Source: Lingula anatina
Lineage: Eukaryota > Brachiopoda > Lingulata > Lingulida > Lingulidae
Length of the DNA: 64,000 nucleotides
Assembly (NCBI RefSeq): GCF_001039355.2
Contig: NW_019775378.1
Coordinates: 396,615-460,614, forward strand
Direction of reading: 5' to 3'
Shown here: piece by piece, positions 1-12,200 of the stretch
Layout: every line of letters starts with the position of its first letter
Numbering within the stretch: position 1 is the stretch's first letter
Made by a program: the position numbers and the translations under genes
Notes under the pieces: generated by a model
What the model was told of the DNA's origin: nothing
The model's input: only the letters and a program-made list of their open reading frames with translations
Databases searched by the model: none

Positions 1-318
1 CGTAAGGATTTCTGAATGGTTTTTAATTGTTGAAGCCAAAACGCCGATGAGAGATGTCCTTTGTGCGTGTTGAATTGAGTAAATGCACGTCCTTTCGACT
101 GCATAAAAAGGTTTTCGGTGTTAATTGCTTAGTGTTCCTTTGATTAAAGGTATATGTGTCACTTGGACATCATCGTGATTTCTGTAATGTGACGCCAAGT
201 GCCGATTTGATTAATAAATTATCATCTTGTCATATCAACATATATTAACTTACATATAGTTAAAAGGGAGTTATATTTTTTTCTTTTTGGCTAACGGTTT
301 CTTGTATTTTGAATTTAG
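1..318 (+). other. intron upstream of the first visible transporter exon
   Basis: No coding signal is seen. The stretch ends in a T-rich tract and an AG acceptor at 317-318, so it is read as the 3' part of an intron of the transporter gene that enters the window from the left. Confidence 0.6.
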
Positions 319-3300
319 GGAGTCTTGTTTTCAATCCTATAAACGCCTGGTTGGTAAACAGTTACGGTTGGAGAGTGGCGTTCAGGGCTGCGTCTGGGAT
401 GATCTTCATTGCTGGCGTCTGCTGTGTAGCTACATTTGCTCCTCGGAAAACTCCGGCCTACTTCGACTTGGATAACGAAGAGAAGACAAAAGACCTGTCT
501 CTGCGCAGTTGTTTTGGTTCTTGCGTAGTTCTAAAACAAAGGCCAGAGATTCTACTTTGGCTCTTTGGAAATACGTTGAGTTACTTGGGGTTTTATATGC
601 CGTTTTTGAATTTGGTGAGTACAATAACAATGATTTAAATCTGCCAATAGTTGGCATAACTATCTCTCAACGCACCAGACGGTTTTTTTAATATCGTTCT
701 AATCATTTATTGGGTTCATTCATATTTATTTCGAGAGGAATTTGGCGATACATGCATACTGTACATGTAGTTTGAGCGTGCAAAGAAAGCATGCAGCCAG
801 TTTCCTAACAGTTGCTGCATTGTGAAGGCGCTTCCATAAATACGATTCAAGCTCATTCATAAATTTACATCAGGTGAAATGGTTCAGTTAAAGTAAATCT
901 CCAGAAAGTAAAACAAAGAGTGATAATTACATTATCGTTTTCAGTTTCTGGAGCCGTAACTGACTGCATTTTACTACAGTCATCATGACAATAATAAATA
1001 ATCTCCAAGTTTACCGTCTATTAGCCAATACCTCCAAAATTCGCCCATTTGTAAATAAAACGATAAAAATTGTAGTTAAGTAGCATGCCAATTGGTGGCA
1101 TTGAACCTTTTTAAACACAGTTCTTTAAGCTTTTTGGTAGCAGATATATCTCTGTCTGGAGAACTAAGGGTATCAAATCAATTATTGATTTTTCGTAAAT
1201 CCTCCTTAAACCATCACCCAAAGGTCTAAAGGCGGGTTAGGGCTCTCTGGGTGAGACAATCAATAAGCAACTTGTTGATTTATAGAATAGGCTGATTTTT
1301 AACGAGATAACCTAAGCCTATTCATTGTCCATGTTACATGTGGAGAGATGATACACACCAAGGACATTTACGAATCCCTCAGCACCTTTGCCCTTCTAGT
1401 TGCAAAGTGTTTGACCACAATTATAAGGAATTGAAACAGATTTCTGTTGTTATTAGTTGTCATCAGTCAATAGAAAAGACCAATCTGTGTGCTTCGTTAT
1501 GATATGAAGTGCCAAATACATAGTATAATGTAGATTGTCTAATAAAAAATATGACGCGTTTTATGCCATAAATAGAGTAGATAAAGCCCGAAGGCATGAG
1601 AACGAATCATTGGCGTGGGCTTTTCATTAAAATGAACTTTATTGCATTTTCTTCACTATTCCCTTAGTGCTCTTTGTCAACTTCATATTTTTCTTTCTTT
1701 AAAAAATACTATCCAAATATGTTCTTAGCTCAATTGAAAATTACTTTGGAGCGCATGAAATCTATTGCTATCTTTGCCACCATGGGGCTTTGTGTCAGAT
1801 TTTTTCAATTAGGTGAAGTAAGTTAACTGTTATAATTATGGTTTATCTTAATCACATGGTGGTAACCATTCGAAATAAATTAATTGATTGATTGAAAAAT
1901 TTGCTCCTGTACTTTTACGACACAATATTAAAGACTGCAGTTGGTTTAAATTGCTTTTCTGTACGACGGGTAAACCTATCTATAACAATAAGCCACTTCC
2001 ACTTTAACCTAAACAATTAAATGCAAATTTTCAGCCACTTTTCATCGAATTTAGGAGAAATTACTGAAAGAAGAACGTCATTAAGAGATCGTTTTCAAAT
2101 GGTGTCCGTTCCATGCTTTATTGCCAATAAAAAAAAACCTTTGTTCAATTTGCATTCCAGCCGTATTACATGAAGTTAAAGGGTATCAAAGCAATAGACA
2201 GCTCTTGGGCTTTGACCGTTCTGAGCCTAGGGGAATGCATTAGCTACGTGGTGGCCTCCTTGGTCGGGGTGTTCTTTAGAGGAAAATTAGTCTTCTCAAA
2301 TATACTGGCTTCGTTGGCACTAGCCGTCATTTGTATAGTGTGGCCTTTTGTGGACGCCAGCTACGCTGAAATAATGGTGATTTCTTCCGGTAGGTGTATA
2401 TTGAAGATCATCTTTTAAATACCATTATACACTAATGGTCCTTTATGAAAACTGTTGACGGATTTTTAAGATCGAAGGTCGATTGGGGTATATCGAATGT
2501 GGATGAAATACCATATTGTGAATTAATATAAGCTATATATAACACTGCATGTTTATGTATATAATATCGGACAAGTGTTTAACATATAGAATGTTTTTTT
2601 AAATAATTATATAACACTGCATGTATATGGATATTATATCGGACAAGTGGTTTAACTTATAGAAACTTTTCTCTTTTATTATTACAGCAATGGGGGTTTT
2701 TCTTGGGTTGACAATAGTGTATGCATATGCAGCATCCGGTGAAGTTACAGGGCTATCGCTAGATGTCGCTTGGGCGTTAACAAATATGTGGTCAGGATTT
2801 GGGATCTTATTAGGACCTTTCTTCTCAGGTAAGTCGATAGATATAGGTCTATGAGGGACCTCCATTAAACAATTTACAGCAGACCTAAGGCTGTATTCCC
2901 AGAGCTTTTAGATCGATATATCCCCGCGGGGAGTCTCACTAGATTACTGTCAGATAATCCGGCTTAAATGTCCGTCCCGCCTACTACAAGCTGTAAGGGG
3001 GTAATTAACTTTCGCGTCCGCTCGGCCGACAGCTATTTAGCGTGAACCCCCAGGGAGTTAGGTCGATCTAAAGTAGATCGATCTAATCTCTGGAAATGGG
3101 GTCTAAGATACCATACAACTAAGATTAACTGTACAATGTTTTCTGCATGTATATCTTGAATTTCGCATCCCGAGTTCTAAGAATCTCCATAGGTTCTGAG
3201 CTTTTGAATACTTAACTTTACGGATATTTCGAAAGCCGAAGAAGTAAATAAACAGGAATAGAAAGTTTTATTGTATACAAAATCAGCAAGAAATCAGTTT

Positions 3301-3592
3301 GTTCACTGTGTACATTCCAGGTCTAATCTACGACCTCCGGCACTCGTACGATGACGTGTTTTACGTGAACGGGGGCATCTTTGCCGTAGACTTATTCGTC
3401 TTTGGTGCCATTGCTGCACTGCAAAAGTACAGGCAGTACAAAGGGCAATTTGAATACGAAGAGATAGACGGTGATGCCATGACTTCTAGCACAAGTGATT
3501 ATGAAAGGACGTTCAGATCCGTCAAGAAATCTATGTCAAAGCCGCAGGTGGTCGACGAAGCTAGCATTGAATACTATGCCCATGAGGACTGA
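319..3592 (+). CDS. SLC16-like (monocarboxylate transporter type) MFS transporter, last four coding exons
   Basis: Four exons join in frame: 319-614, 2161-2389, 2688-2828 and 3321-3592. Each has AG before it and GT after it, with intron phases 1, 0, 1 and 1, ending in TGA at 3590-3592. About 312 residues are visible; the N-terminal exons lie off the left edge. The product is a plasma-membrane 12-helix transporter of the major facilitator superfamily. The first exon holds a loop ending YGWR, a helix (MIFIAGVCCVATFAP), a charged central loop and a helix with LGFYMPFLNL, typical of MCT helix 7. Later exons give helices 8-12, including the GLIYD...YDDVFYVNGG pattern seen near helices 11-12 of SLC16 proteins. 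A tail of about 55 hydrophilic residues follows. Family assignment is firm at MFS/SLC16-like level; the substrate (monocarboxylate, thyroid hormone, creatine or other) cannot be told. Confidence 0.85.
2538..2671 (+). repeat. two-copy tandem repeat, about 72-bp unit, in a transporter intron
   Basis: The segment beginning TATAACACTGCATG occurs at 2538 and again at 2610. Both copies share the block ATATCGGACAAGTG and a following TTTAAC.TATAGAA. They differ by several substitutions, so the duplication is not very recent. It ends just before the acceptor of the exon at 2688 and so brings the duplicated sequence close to the polypyrimidine tract. Confidence 0.75.
2888..3103 (+). mobile_element. TA-flanked MITE, family A, copy 1
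   Basis: A 216-bp element in the last intron of the transporter gene, flanked by TA at 2886-2887 and 3104-3105. Both ends carry ATTCCCAGAG-like sequence followed by TTAGATCGAT in inverted orientation, giving terminal inverted repeats of about 30 bp. There is no open frame. The same sequence occurs inverted at 56661-56875. TA flanks and short inverted ends are characteristic of non-autonomous Tc1/mariner-type elements; the superfamily is an inference. Confidence 0.75.
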
Positions 3593-3615
3593 GCATGTTG
3601 GTTATATGGAGTGTC

Positions 3616-3657
3616 TGCGCATGCGTCATTTCCGTGATTGGTTGAACTCCTAGCAAC
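3616..3657. promoter_or_regulatory. cluster of promoter-like sites after the transporter stop codon
   Basis: Within 42 bases there is an NRF-1-like TGCGCATGCGT (3616-3626), an inverted CCAAT box (ATTGG, 3637-3641) and an RFX/X-box-like half site CCTAGCAAC (3649-3657). These sites are typical of TATA-less animal promoters. They lie only 24 bases past the stop codon, inside the presumed 3' UTR, and no exon was recognised next to them, so function is uncertain. Confidence 0.25.
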
Positions 3658-4260
3658 CACTTGTTTTTAACCAATAATCTTAGCCTTTAAAACATCACCC
3701 AGAATTGAATGAGCATGCAGATATGTCGGGTTCTATACCACTAAGGTCATATAAATACTAGTATATGGTCCATTAATGCTTGGGGAACTCGCAACTTACC
3801 ATTTCCGAAAAAGGCCAAAATGTGTGTTCTTTCTCGACACCATGGCTCTTTCTGTTGGCCAGCTAGGTGGGATTTTGTTGCAGTGCATGGCTTCAAGCCT
3901 ATGACGTACTAACAATTACGTGTTCCTAAAAGATGTAGGCGATGTTCAAAATGTAGGTATACTGTACATGTAGTTGTGAGATTATAATTTGAATGAGAAA
4001 CACAATAGTGATAATTGCATCCCATTTGTTGAAAATGGGGGTCTCTAAATGGTAGCTGTCAAAACCTATAATTCTGTGAAGAATTTGGACCCTTAATGTT
4101 ATATATCAAACAGTTAATGAAAGTTTCTCATCTGTAGATTAAATGTCACCGACTTAAACAAGCGCTTAGGTGGTCACAACCTTGAGGCTATACATTGTGA
4201 TTATTATTGTTTAAGAATCTGTTTTGTTTATCATTTACCGTCCCATACAACTGTTTCAAA

Positions 4261-4266
4261 AATAAA
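4261..4266 (+). terminator. candidate polyadenylation signal of the transporter gene
   Basis: AATAAA about 670 bases after the stop codon. A second AATAAA lies at 4612-4617. Either is plausible in AT-rich DNA and neither is proven. Confidence 0.25.
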
Positions 4267-5500
4267 ATGTATGTTATGTAAAGTTTTGTGCTTAGGCAAA
4301 CAACTGCAGCACGGCTGATACATGTAGCTGGCCGCTTCAGGACGATAAAATCTGTATGGTTGTATTTTTTTTTTTTTTGGGGGGGGGGGCTCCTTGAATA
4401 ATACCTTTAGGTCGAGTTATACTAAACGTCGGCAACCTTATAGATGTAGTAGTTGAAGTAGGCTAAGAACATTTTATTTGTCAATTCTTCTGGTAAATAA
4501 GTAATATTGGTGTTAACATGTTCATTTTCATTTGTTTAATTTTCTGGTAATAATCTGTAGAAACTATTGTAAGGAATGTGTCAAAATTTCAACATTACTT
4601 CCCATTTATTTAAATAAAGGATAAAGAAATGAGAACTAGTAAACCATTGTTTCTATTCTTGTTATTCACGATCAGAAAATTGTAAGAGACGAAGTAAAAC
4701 CCACTTGCAGAGAAGCCTGTGACACTCGTCGTATTGGTAATTTAAATTTTCGGAAAGTCCAGAGGAACAAAAACATACGAATTGCCGCTTTATGACCATT
4801 TTGAAGCATCTAGTCAACATGTCCTATTAGCTGCATCAATATTTTCAAATTGAGGCATTCATTAAGATTTCGATTTCATTATCTGATGTTTGAAATTTTC
4901 CAGTAAAAAGGGACTAGTTCTCGTGCCAGAAAACCCGGCTGGTATGATTTCTGAAAACACTGTTTGTTACACTGTAGGTGAGTCGTTAACATAACACAAG
5001 GAAACATGTTCTAAAGGCAACAAACCCTGATACAATGCTTAGTCAACAATGTTCCATATCACGTGACAAAAATTTCTCTGGGATCAGGTCCGCAACAAAA
5101 CAGCACATTTTAGTCGAAGCTTGTTCTTAATTTAAACTCAAACATTTCACTACACATGTATCAAATAAATTCGGCCTATTTTACAATAAAGGATGTTGGT
5201 TAGGAACCATAACCGTATTTCCTTTATTCGCAAATGCAATGAGGAGATCTTATTTTAGGTCGCCTGCGCTGTAGCAATTCCTATATATATATATACAGTA
5301 TTTCACAATCACTTAGCTGCCACTATATAATATGAAATATAGCACAATCTGGCAATCGTCTCTATCACAATCGATTGAATACACATTTCAGTGTACAATA
5401 CACGTCCAATTTACGCCATCTTTTAAATCACGTCTATGGGCAATTTGGTTGCATTTATAAATGTCTGAAAATAGTTTCATTGGATCTCTCTCTTTTTTAT

Positions 5501-6280
5501 CGTTAAAAAGTTTTATTCACGATAGATCCACATATTTGATTTAGACTGTTTTGTCTGTTCACTCTGACAGACTTGCAATTGGTCACAACTGAATGACCTG
5601 TTCTGGTGGAGGTGAACAGGTAATCACCTCAGTCTTGATGATGACTTGTCAGTTCCTTAGATATGTGGATGACATCCTGCCGATAATACTGAAGGATACT
5701 CTAGCAACACTGAACCAGCACATGAATAGTATTGGCCTCTCCAACAGTATAAAACTCGCCGACGAAGTAAATAAGGACAACCACATAGCTTTCTTGGATA
5801 TAGATATTATAGTCAAAGCAGGCGGGCCCATAATTACCAATGTGTATAGAAAACCAAGCACACAAACTAGTACATCCCACCATCCAGTAGCACACAAATT
5901 GGCAGTAATTTAGTCACTGTTAGATCGTTGCTATGAACTAGTGACTGAACCAGAGGACAGAATCGAAGAAGAAAACAACATACAACACAGGCACTGAAAC
6001 AGTGTAACTACCCAAAATGGACAATAAAAAGGGGAAACTTCAGATTGAAATGAAAACAAAGGTATCCAAACAGAGATGGAGCACACAGACTGTTCCGTGT
6101 GTATGATGATATTCTAAAACCCACCCTGGGGGGGCTGGGGCGAGAGAGAATAACAAGTCATCAACAAGACTGAGCAAGAACAGGCAATTCAGTTGTGATG
6201 AAGTTTATCAGAGTGAACAGACGAAACAGTCAACAGGTAAATCAAATATGTGAACCTATCATAAATGAAAACTTTTTAAC
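5501..6280 (+). mobile_element. Penelope-like retroelement remnant with terminal inverted repeats
   Basis: The ends 5501-5600 and 6181-6280 are inverted copies of each other over about 100 bp with indels. For example TCTGTTCACTCTGA at 5553-5566 is mirrored near 6209-6222, and GTTAAAAAGTTTT at 5502 is mirrored near 6280. Between them lies a fragment of reverse transcriptase of the Penelope type. Penelope-like elements are known for terminal repeats that can be direct or inverted. At about 780 bp the copy is heavily deleted, with no upstream RT motifs and no recognisable GIY-YIG endonuclease. Confidence 0.65.
5593..6051 (+). pseudogene. Penelope-like reverse transcriptase fragment, broken
   Basis: Translation in one frame gives a block containing the catalytic box RYVDDIL (about residues 23-29), then FLDIDI and VYRKPSTQT...SHHPVAHK. 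This order (YVDD, FLD, VYRKPT, SHHP) is typical of Penelope-like RTs and not of LINE or LTR RTs. A stop codon interrupts at 5911-5913. The frame then continues with LLDRCYELVTEPEDRIEEEN, and after a frameshift near 5990 with ALKQCNYPKWTIKRG before another stop at 6051. The polymerase fingers are missing, so this is a dead fragment. The YVDD box itself is intact. Confidence 0.7.
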
Positions 6281-9200
6281 TATTATATTTATTTGATTAC
6301 GTTTCAAACACGCACGAGATAGAGAAAAGGAGAAAGGAAGGGTGATTTAGATGCGTCTCTTACTTACACTCCATCAATTAAGGCATCATCAAAGCTAACT
6401 ATACCGGTTGTAAACTTTAATCGATTGAAATAAGTTCAGGGAACATAAATAAAAAGATAAATTAATGAATAAATAAGATAAGTAGTGGAAACTTAGAACA
6501 CAAGAAGAGAATGGATCGTTATTTAGACGTCTTAAATCTCTTTGCTTACATCATTTCAAAATAATATCATTATTAAGACAATGCAATTCTATACAACCGT
6601 TCATTTGACTTTCTTTAAAAAGTAAGATAAAGAATTGTTACTTCAAGCTTCTTTTATCTTTTCCTTCTTTTCTGTTGGTTAAGAACTTAATACATAATTG
6701 CTAAAATGTTTATGAAAGACTCACAAACGGCCACTTAAAATATAATGTAATATAAGAAGTATGAAGAGGCAGTGGAAATTGTCAAATCATTAGAAAATAT
6801 AGAAGAGTCAGTTGAAATTGCCAGATTATTTTTCAAAACTGAACTTGGTCTATGTTTTCATTTATTCGGCAACAACTCACAACAGTCTTACAACATATTG
6901 ATAAAACACCAGAAACGGTATATTTAATAAATATATCATTACAGCGTACTTTTTATCAGAACTGTCATTTACAATATTAAGATAACAATTCAATTATTTT
7001 AATTTTCATAAGCAGCACGTTACATATTCTTTGGCACAAAATGAGAGAACAATATTAACTATTAATTATGTCTCAATGTAGACAGAACATGACAAGGCCT
7101 GATCCGTTACCAGCCGTCGTGCCTTATGTTTTACATGTACTAGTACAATTATGATAATTTTATGTTATGTCTAAAGTATATAGACATTCATAACTCAGCA
7201 CACTTCAATTATGTCGCATGATGCAAAATAAAAAAAAAGATACATGGGCGATGTAGAGTGAGTTTAATGTATACCCAACATAAATAACATGATATAAGGT
7301 CCATTGCTACATTAATCCCAGTTGCATTTGAAATATTTCCGTTCCGTCAGCATTTCTTGTTTTAGCGAAGCACTACAGTTGGGTGTGCATGTACTATTTC
7401 TTATGCCAAAAAGAAGAGCAGTTTATGGACGGAAAAAGGTTAACTCTTTCTTTATTTCTAGACTTACCTTAGGAGTCTCAGATCATATAGATATTTCATC
7501 CCCTGTTATACATTTGGTATTGAAAATCACAGTGTATTTTTTTTCTTCAACCGGGTATGCACGTTCTAAAAGCGTCAGACGAAGGGGTCAAACTGTTTGT
7601 GATGCTAATAGTTGATAACTGTGCTATTTTGGAGATTTGTGCTGTAGTTTCCGCCCCCCCCCCACCCCCACCCCACACCCAACCACATTATGTGCACGAA
7701 GATGCGCCTCTTTGGTAAACAATTTGCTTTTCATATTAAAGGGCAGATAAACAGTGCACATGTACGGTAACTTCTTGTGCAAATCGACAAAGGACAAATT
7801 GATTTCCCTGACTGATTTATTTCATGGTTTGCATGACAAGTTTTATGAGTCTCAAATCTTAGCAATTTTCTCGAGTTAAGCTATTGGACAGTGAAAAGAA
7901 ACGATGCCCCTTGTGTGGTAGGTACCAATAATGGAACACGCCATCAACTAGGGCATTTTGCGGACATGGTCAGAAATGTGTAACTCACTCGTTTTCAACC
8001 TTGGATATGCTGGGTAAAGATTTTTGTGCAGTGCACTTTGTTACACGTGTACACATATACATGTAGACAATTTGCATTACATTTCGTTTACTTTTAACTT
8101 CACAACATCAAAACAAACTCACAAAACGTGGCTTGTAAAGCGAATCGCCTCAAACAGAAAAAACAGTAGCATTGCGCCTTGGATTCTTAAGAAAAAACTT
8201 GTTGTTGTAACCCTGTGTGCATCAAGCTATTACTAATGGAACAAAGTACCTTGCAACTTTATCACCTACGAGTATATTATGTTCGTATTATAGGACGTTA
8301 TCAAGTGTCTATTTATAAAAATCCTAACCATTGATTTGATACACAAAATATAATTATCTCCGATTGAAAGGTGGCTTGGTTTTACTGATGAGTCTGGATG
8401 TAAATGAATGTCCGATAAAACTCCATCAAAGCTATCCAAATGTTTTATCGGTCTTGTACTTGCGAGTAAATGATTGCAATCATAAATCATCCGATGGTAT
8501 CAATTCTCTTTGGACTCAAGGCTAGTGGATTTTGATATCAGATATCATTTTCTTGAATTTGTACGATACTAGTGATGTGAATTCAAATGTCAAATCAGAT
8601 TTACGTTAATGATAAAGACGAAACATCTAGTGCGAGAGCCATCAAAATACACCATAACTAATACATTATGTTCGTTCAATAAAGTATGTCTGGAACTTTG
8701 TGTGGGAAAAACAACGTGTCTTTTTAAGACTTTCTAATAATAACTGTGAAATATCTGTCTCTTTGGTCAATCAAGTTGGCTTATTTGTAGCCCGGCCGCC
8801 GATTGATGTCGCTGCGCCCTACTGCAGGTAATAAAACATCGGTAGATGGCGCCTGATGTTTAGATAGTGGGACGTTGACTTTGAGCCGATTGAGCGCTGT
8901 CTGCAAAGTGGCGATCAGACAAATTCCGGTAAAGGCTCTGGAAATATAAGATAAGACGTAAGGACAATACTGAAATTGATTAATTTTCCATATATCGGAA
9001 CTTATCAGTTTACTCACCTTTTATAGGAAAGGACCCTCTGTCGAGCATTACAAACAATGTGGTGTTCACATTACATCACAGTTAATCTGCGTATAACCAT
9101 ACCATACAGACGTTAAAATTCATAATGCACCAACATCTTAGAACATTTCTATTCACGTACATGCTTTTAGAAGTAGTGTGAGCAACACCAAACAAGATAA

Positions 9201-12200
9201 ACTGAAGACCAAACGTAAAACATTGTAAAGCAAGAACACTTCCCTTGACTCCTGTATATTAAATACAATATTTTGTCTAATTTAATATCCATTTTAGAGT
9301 ACACCGTGCTACGTAAATTGTAATATGAGATTATTATCAAATTCAAGATATTTCATATTACTCGTTTAAACTGAAATTACAGATTTAAAATCACAGATAT
9401 CGTGGACGTTCTGTATTTTTTTGTCATACATCGACCATAACTGATGTAAATCGCAGCACAGCGAAGTGAAAGAATGCACTATTGTCTCATTAGCATACTT
9501 AGTGTGAAATAATTCACGGCTGCACATAGAGTATGGTATAGCGCAACAGGGCTGACGGTGAAGCAGGAAAACTCGTGCGTTTTTCTTCAATAACTCCGAT
9601 GGTCATCATGTTACGGACATGGATGTCCGTAACAGTTCCCAAGACAGGGATTAATTGTAGTAGATGTTGCGATGAGGGAGGACCTGTTAATCTTCTATTC
9701 AGGATATTACTGTCAGTATAAAGAGAGATAACATTGACAACATAGGTAAAATCTCTAGGGGTTAATTTCTGAATAGGCTAACGCTGCTACGAACTCTCCA
9801 AGAGCATTGTAGTATCACGGTGCATTTCCGTACGTGAGCGTTTATAAGGAAACGTCGTTTCGTGTTATTTTCCGAACGTATCTATAGCTAATACAAGTGA
9901 GTATTGCTTCCTTATTTGTTTTCGGATCTGGTGTGGTTGTAGGAAAAGATGAAAGCAAATTTATTTATAGGAGTCATGAATGCATATCACGAAGATCATT
10001 TTGATTATTTGAATCAAATACTGTTAGCTATTGGGAGAATGAACAGAGCCACAGCGGGTTACTGTGTAGTACTTTTAGGTATTAATATTTGAACTGCAAA
10101 TTAACGGAAGGGTGAATGATCGGAGCCAGCCCTGACATTCATAAACTGCCAAGTAAACGTGAAACAAGACAAATGAAAACGCACCAACGCGCCTTTTGAT
10201 TATCTTTTTGCTGACATAAAGTTGCTGAAAAAACCGAGTCTGTTTTTTTTTCTCAAAAAAGAAGCGCCAACCCTTTGTCGATACACTTGCCATCGGACAT
10301 GATGAAGATAGTGCAGAAAATAATCAGAGACCGGATTCCATGTTAAACCCACGTACATATATCATAGCCCCGGCTACGTATATGTCAGTCCCAGCATCTG
10401 CTTAACTGGGACCCGTTTAGAATTGATAAAAAACATCGGTTGGCTTTTGACAAAAATATAAAAATATTCAATGCCAAAAAGACAAACACTGTAACTTATA
10501 TTAGATGAAACTAATACTAAAGCCTAGATTACATTTGAAATGCGATGCCCGTACGGTGCACGTATACTGACCGTAAAACCCTTTTCGTACGGCGTCTGAG
10601 AGGAGGTAGACGGTGGCCGTGCGAAATCCCACGGATTTAAGGCCATGTAATGTAGACGTACTCGGCGTAGCCCGTAGCTTCTTACGATTTCAAAATAAAA
10701 AAAATCGTACGGACAATTTCATCGCACGGCGATGGCATCACACATTATGGACCTTGAGAATGCATTGAAAAAAATTAGAGAACTGATTATCTGAGAATCT
10801 CACAGATTTCGATGAAAAGTGTGAGTTTCGGAATTTCCGTGAATGAAGGGAACATTCGATCGTTTAGGGGTCGAGTATTTCTTAAAAGAATTGGGGATAA
10901 AGACAAGTTCCAAGTATAGTCATCTTGCATTCTTTTTGATTCCTTCCGAGTAAAAGGAAAATAAGCATCAAGCTCTGCTGCCCAACCGTCGACTACAAAC
11001 GACACGGGATGTGCAAGGCTGCACCAAAGAAAGTGTCACTGCGTCTATTTACTACTCTCTGTCCGTTGTCAATGATTTACATTCCAGCTAACTCGATTAT
11101 TTGTTTTTGTCCCTAGACGAAGTCTGAGCTCGATTCCTATTAAGCAAATTGTTTGTTAACCTCGCCAACTTATCAATCACGAAATTAAAAAAGAACAACA
11201 ATTATTCTGTTTTTGCTGAAAAATCATCTTCTAAAAGGCTGAAGGAAGCTGTTCCAGGAACACTAAAATTCAAATGCGTTTGTATTAGAACTGGAAATTA
11301 CTTTTCTAGCACTTAACAGTTCGTGACTCAAGGTTTGCAATTGTTTTTCTCGAGTACCTGGTCAACAGTTATCGCCGATAATGAGTTATTGCCCCAACAG
11401 AGCAAAAGGCAGTTCACACAAGGGTCGGGGAGATCAATCTATGATAAATTTCATGGGGCTTAGCTGCGGCTTCTGGGAGAAAGCCCATGGGATCAAACAT
11501 TATCCTGCATGGGGGGATGAGTGGGGGGGGTAAGGGAAATATTTTATGACAGGACAACTACACTGTACACTTAGAAATATGACATCGGATTTGACCCGAA
11601 GTCATTTCGATCAAGCTGGGTTTGGTGTAACTCCACCCAAAGACTCCATATCGTGCCAACTACTAAATTTCAATTTCGCCCACTTTGCCAAGGTTTGAAT
11701 TGTCCATTGATTAAAGCTTAGATGTTTGACCAAGTATTCCCCTTAAAGATTATATTGAAATAAGTTGCACTCTGGCAGAAGCGAGGGGGAGGAAATATAT
11801 GTCAAAAGAATGGCGCGTTGACTGTTACTAATAAATGCATAATCATAAATCGCTATGGAAGCACAGGACATTTGACACAACGAAGAGGAAACATAAAAAG
11901 AGGGATCGGAATACCAAACTCAATCATTATATTAAGCTCTTGAATTTAATCTAGCAACTCATTAAGTGCATTAGGGTGATTTGGCCAAAACTAATCGTCA
12001 TTCAGAAACACATATTCTTGTCACTGATGGTATGAACAGCACCCTTAAAAAACCTTTTAATGTCAGCAATACACAGGGCCTACATTTACCACTGCAATTA
12101 TACATGGCTCGACTACATTATGGTGATAAACGTGATTCGAACAACTCTTTGTCGAATTTGCGGTTCAAAGTCCTTCGAGAAAAACAACTGAAAAAAAGCT

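Larger units (their letters stand above)
3593..5500. other. 3' flank of the transporter gene, no gene seen
   Basis: Contains the presumed 3' UTR, candidate AATAAA polyadenylation signals at 4261-4266 and 4612-4617, a poly-T/poly-G run near 4366-4389 and a short (TA)n run near 5281. No coding frame stands above background. Confidence 0.5.

Noticed and set aside
4366-4389. Poly-T followed by poly-G as a possible structured element
   Set aside because: A simple homopolymer slip region with no mirrored or paired sequence nearby.
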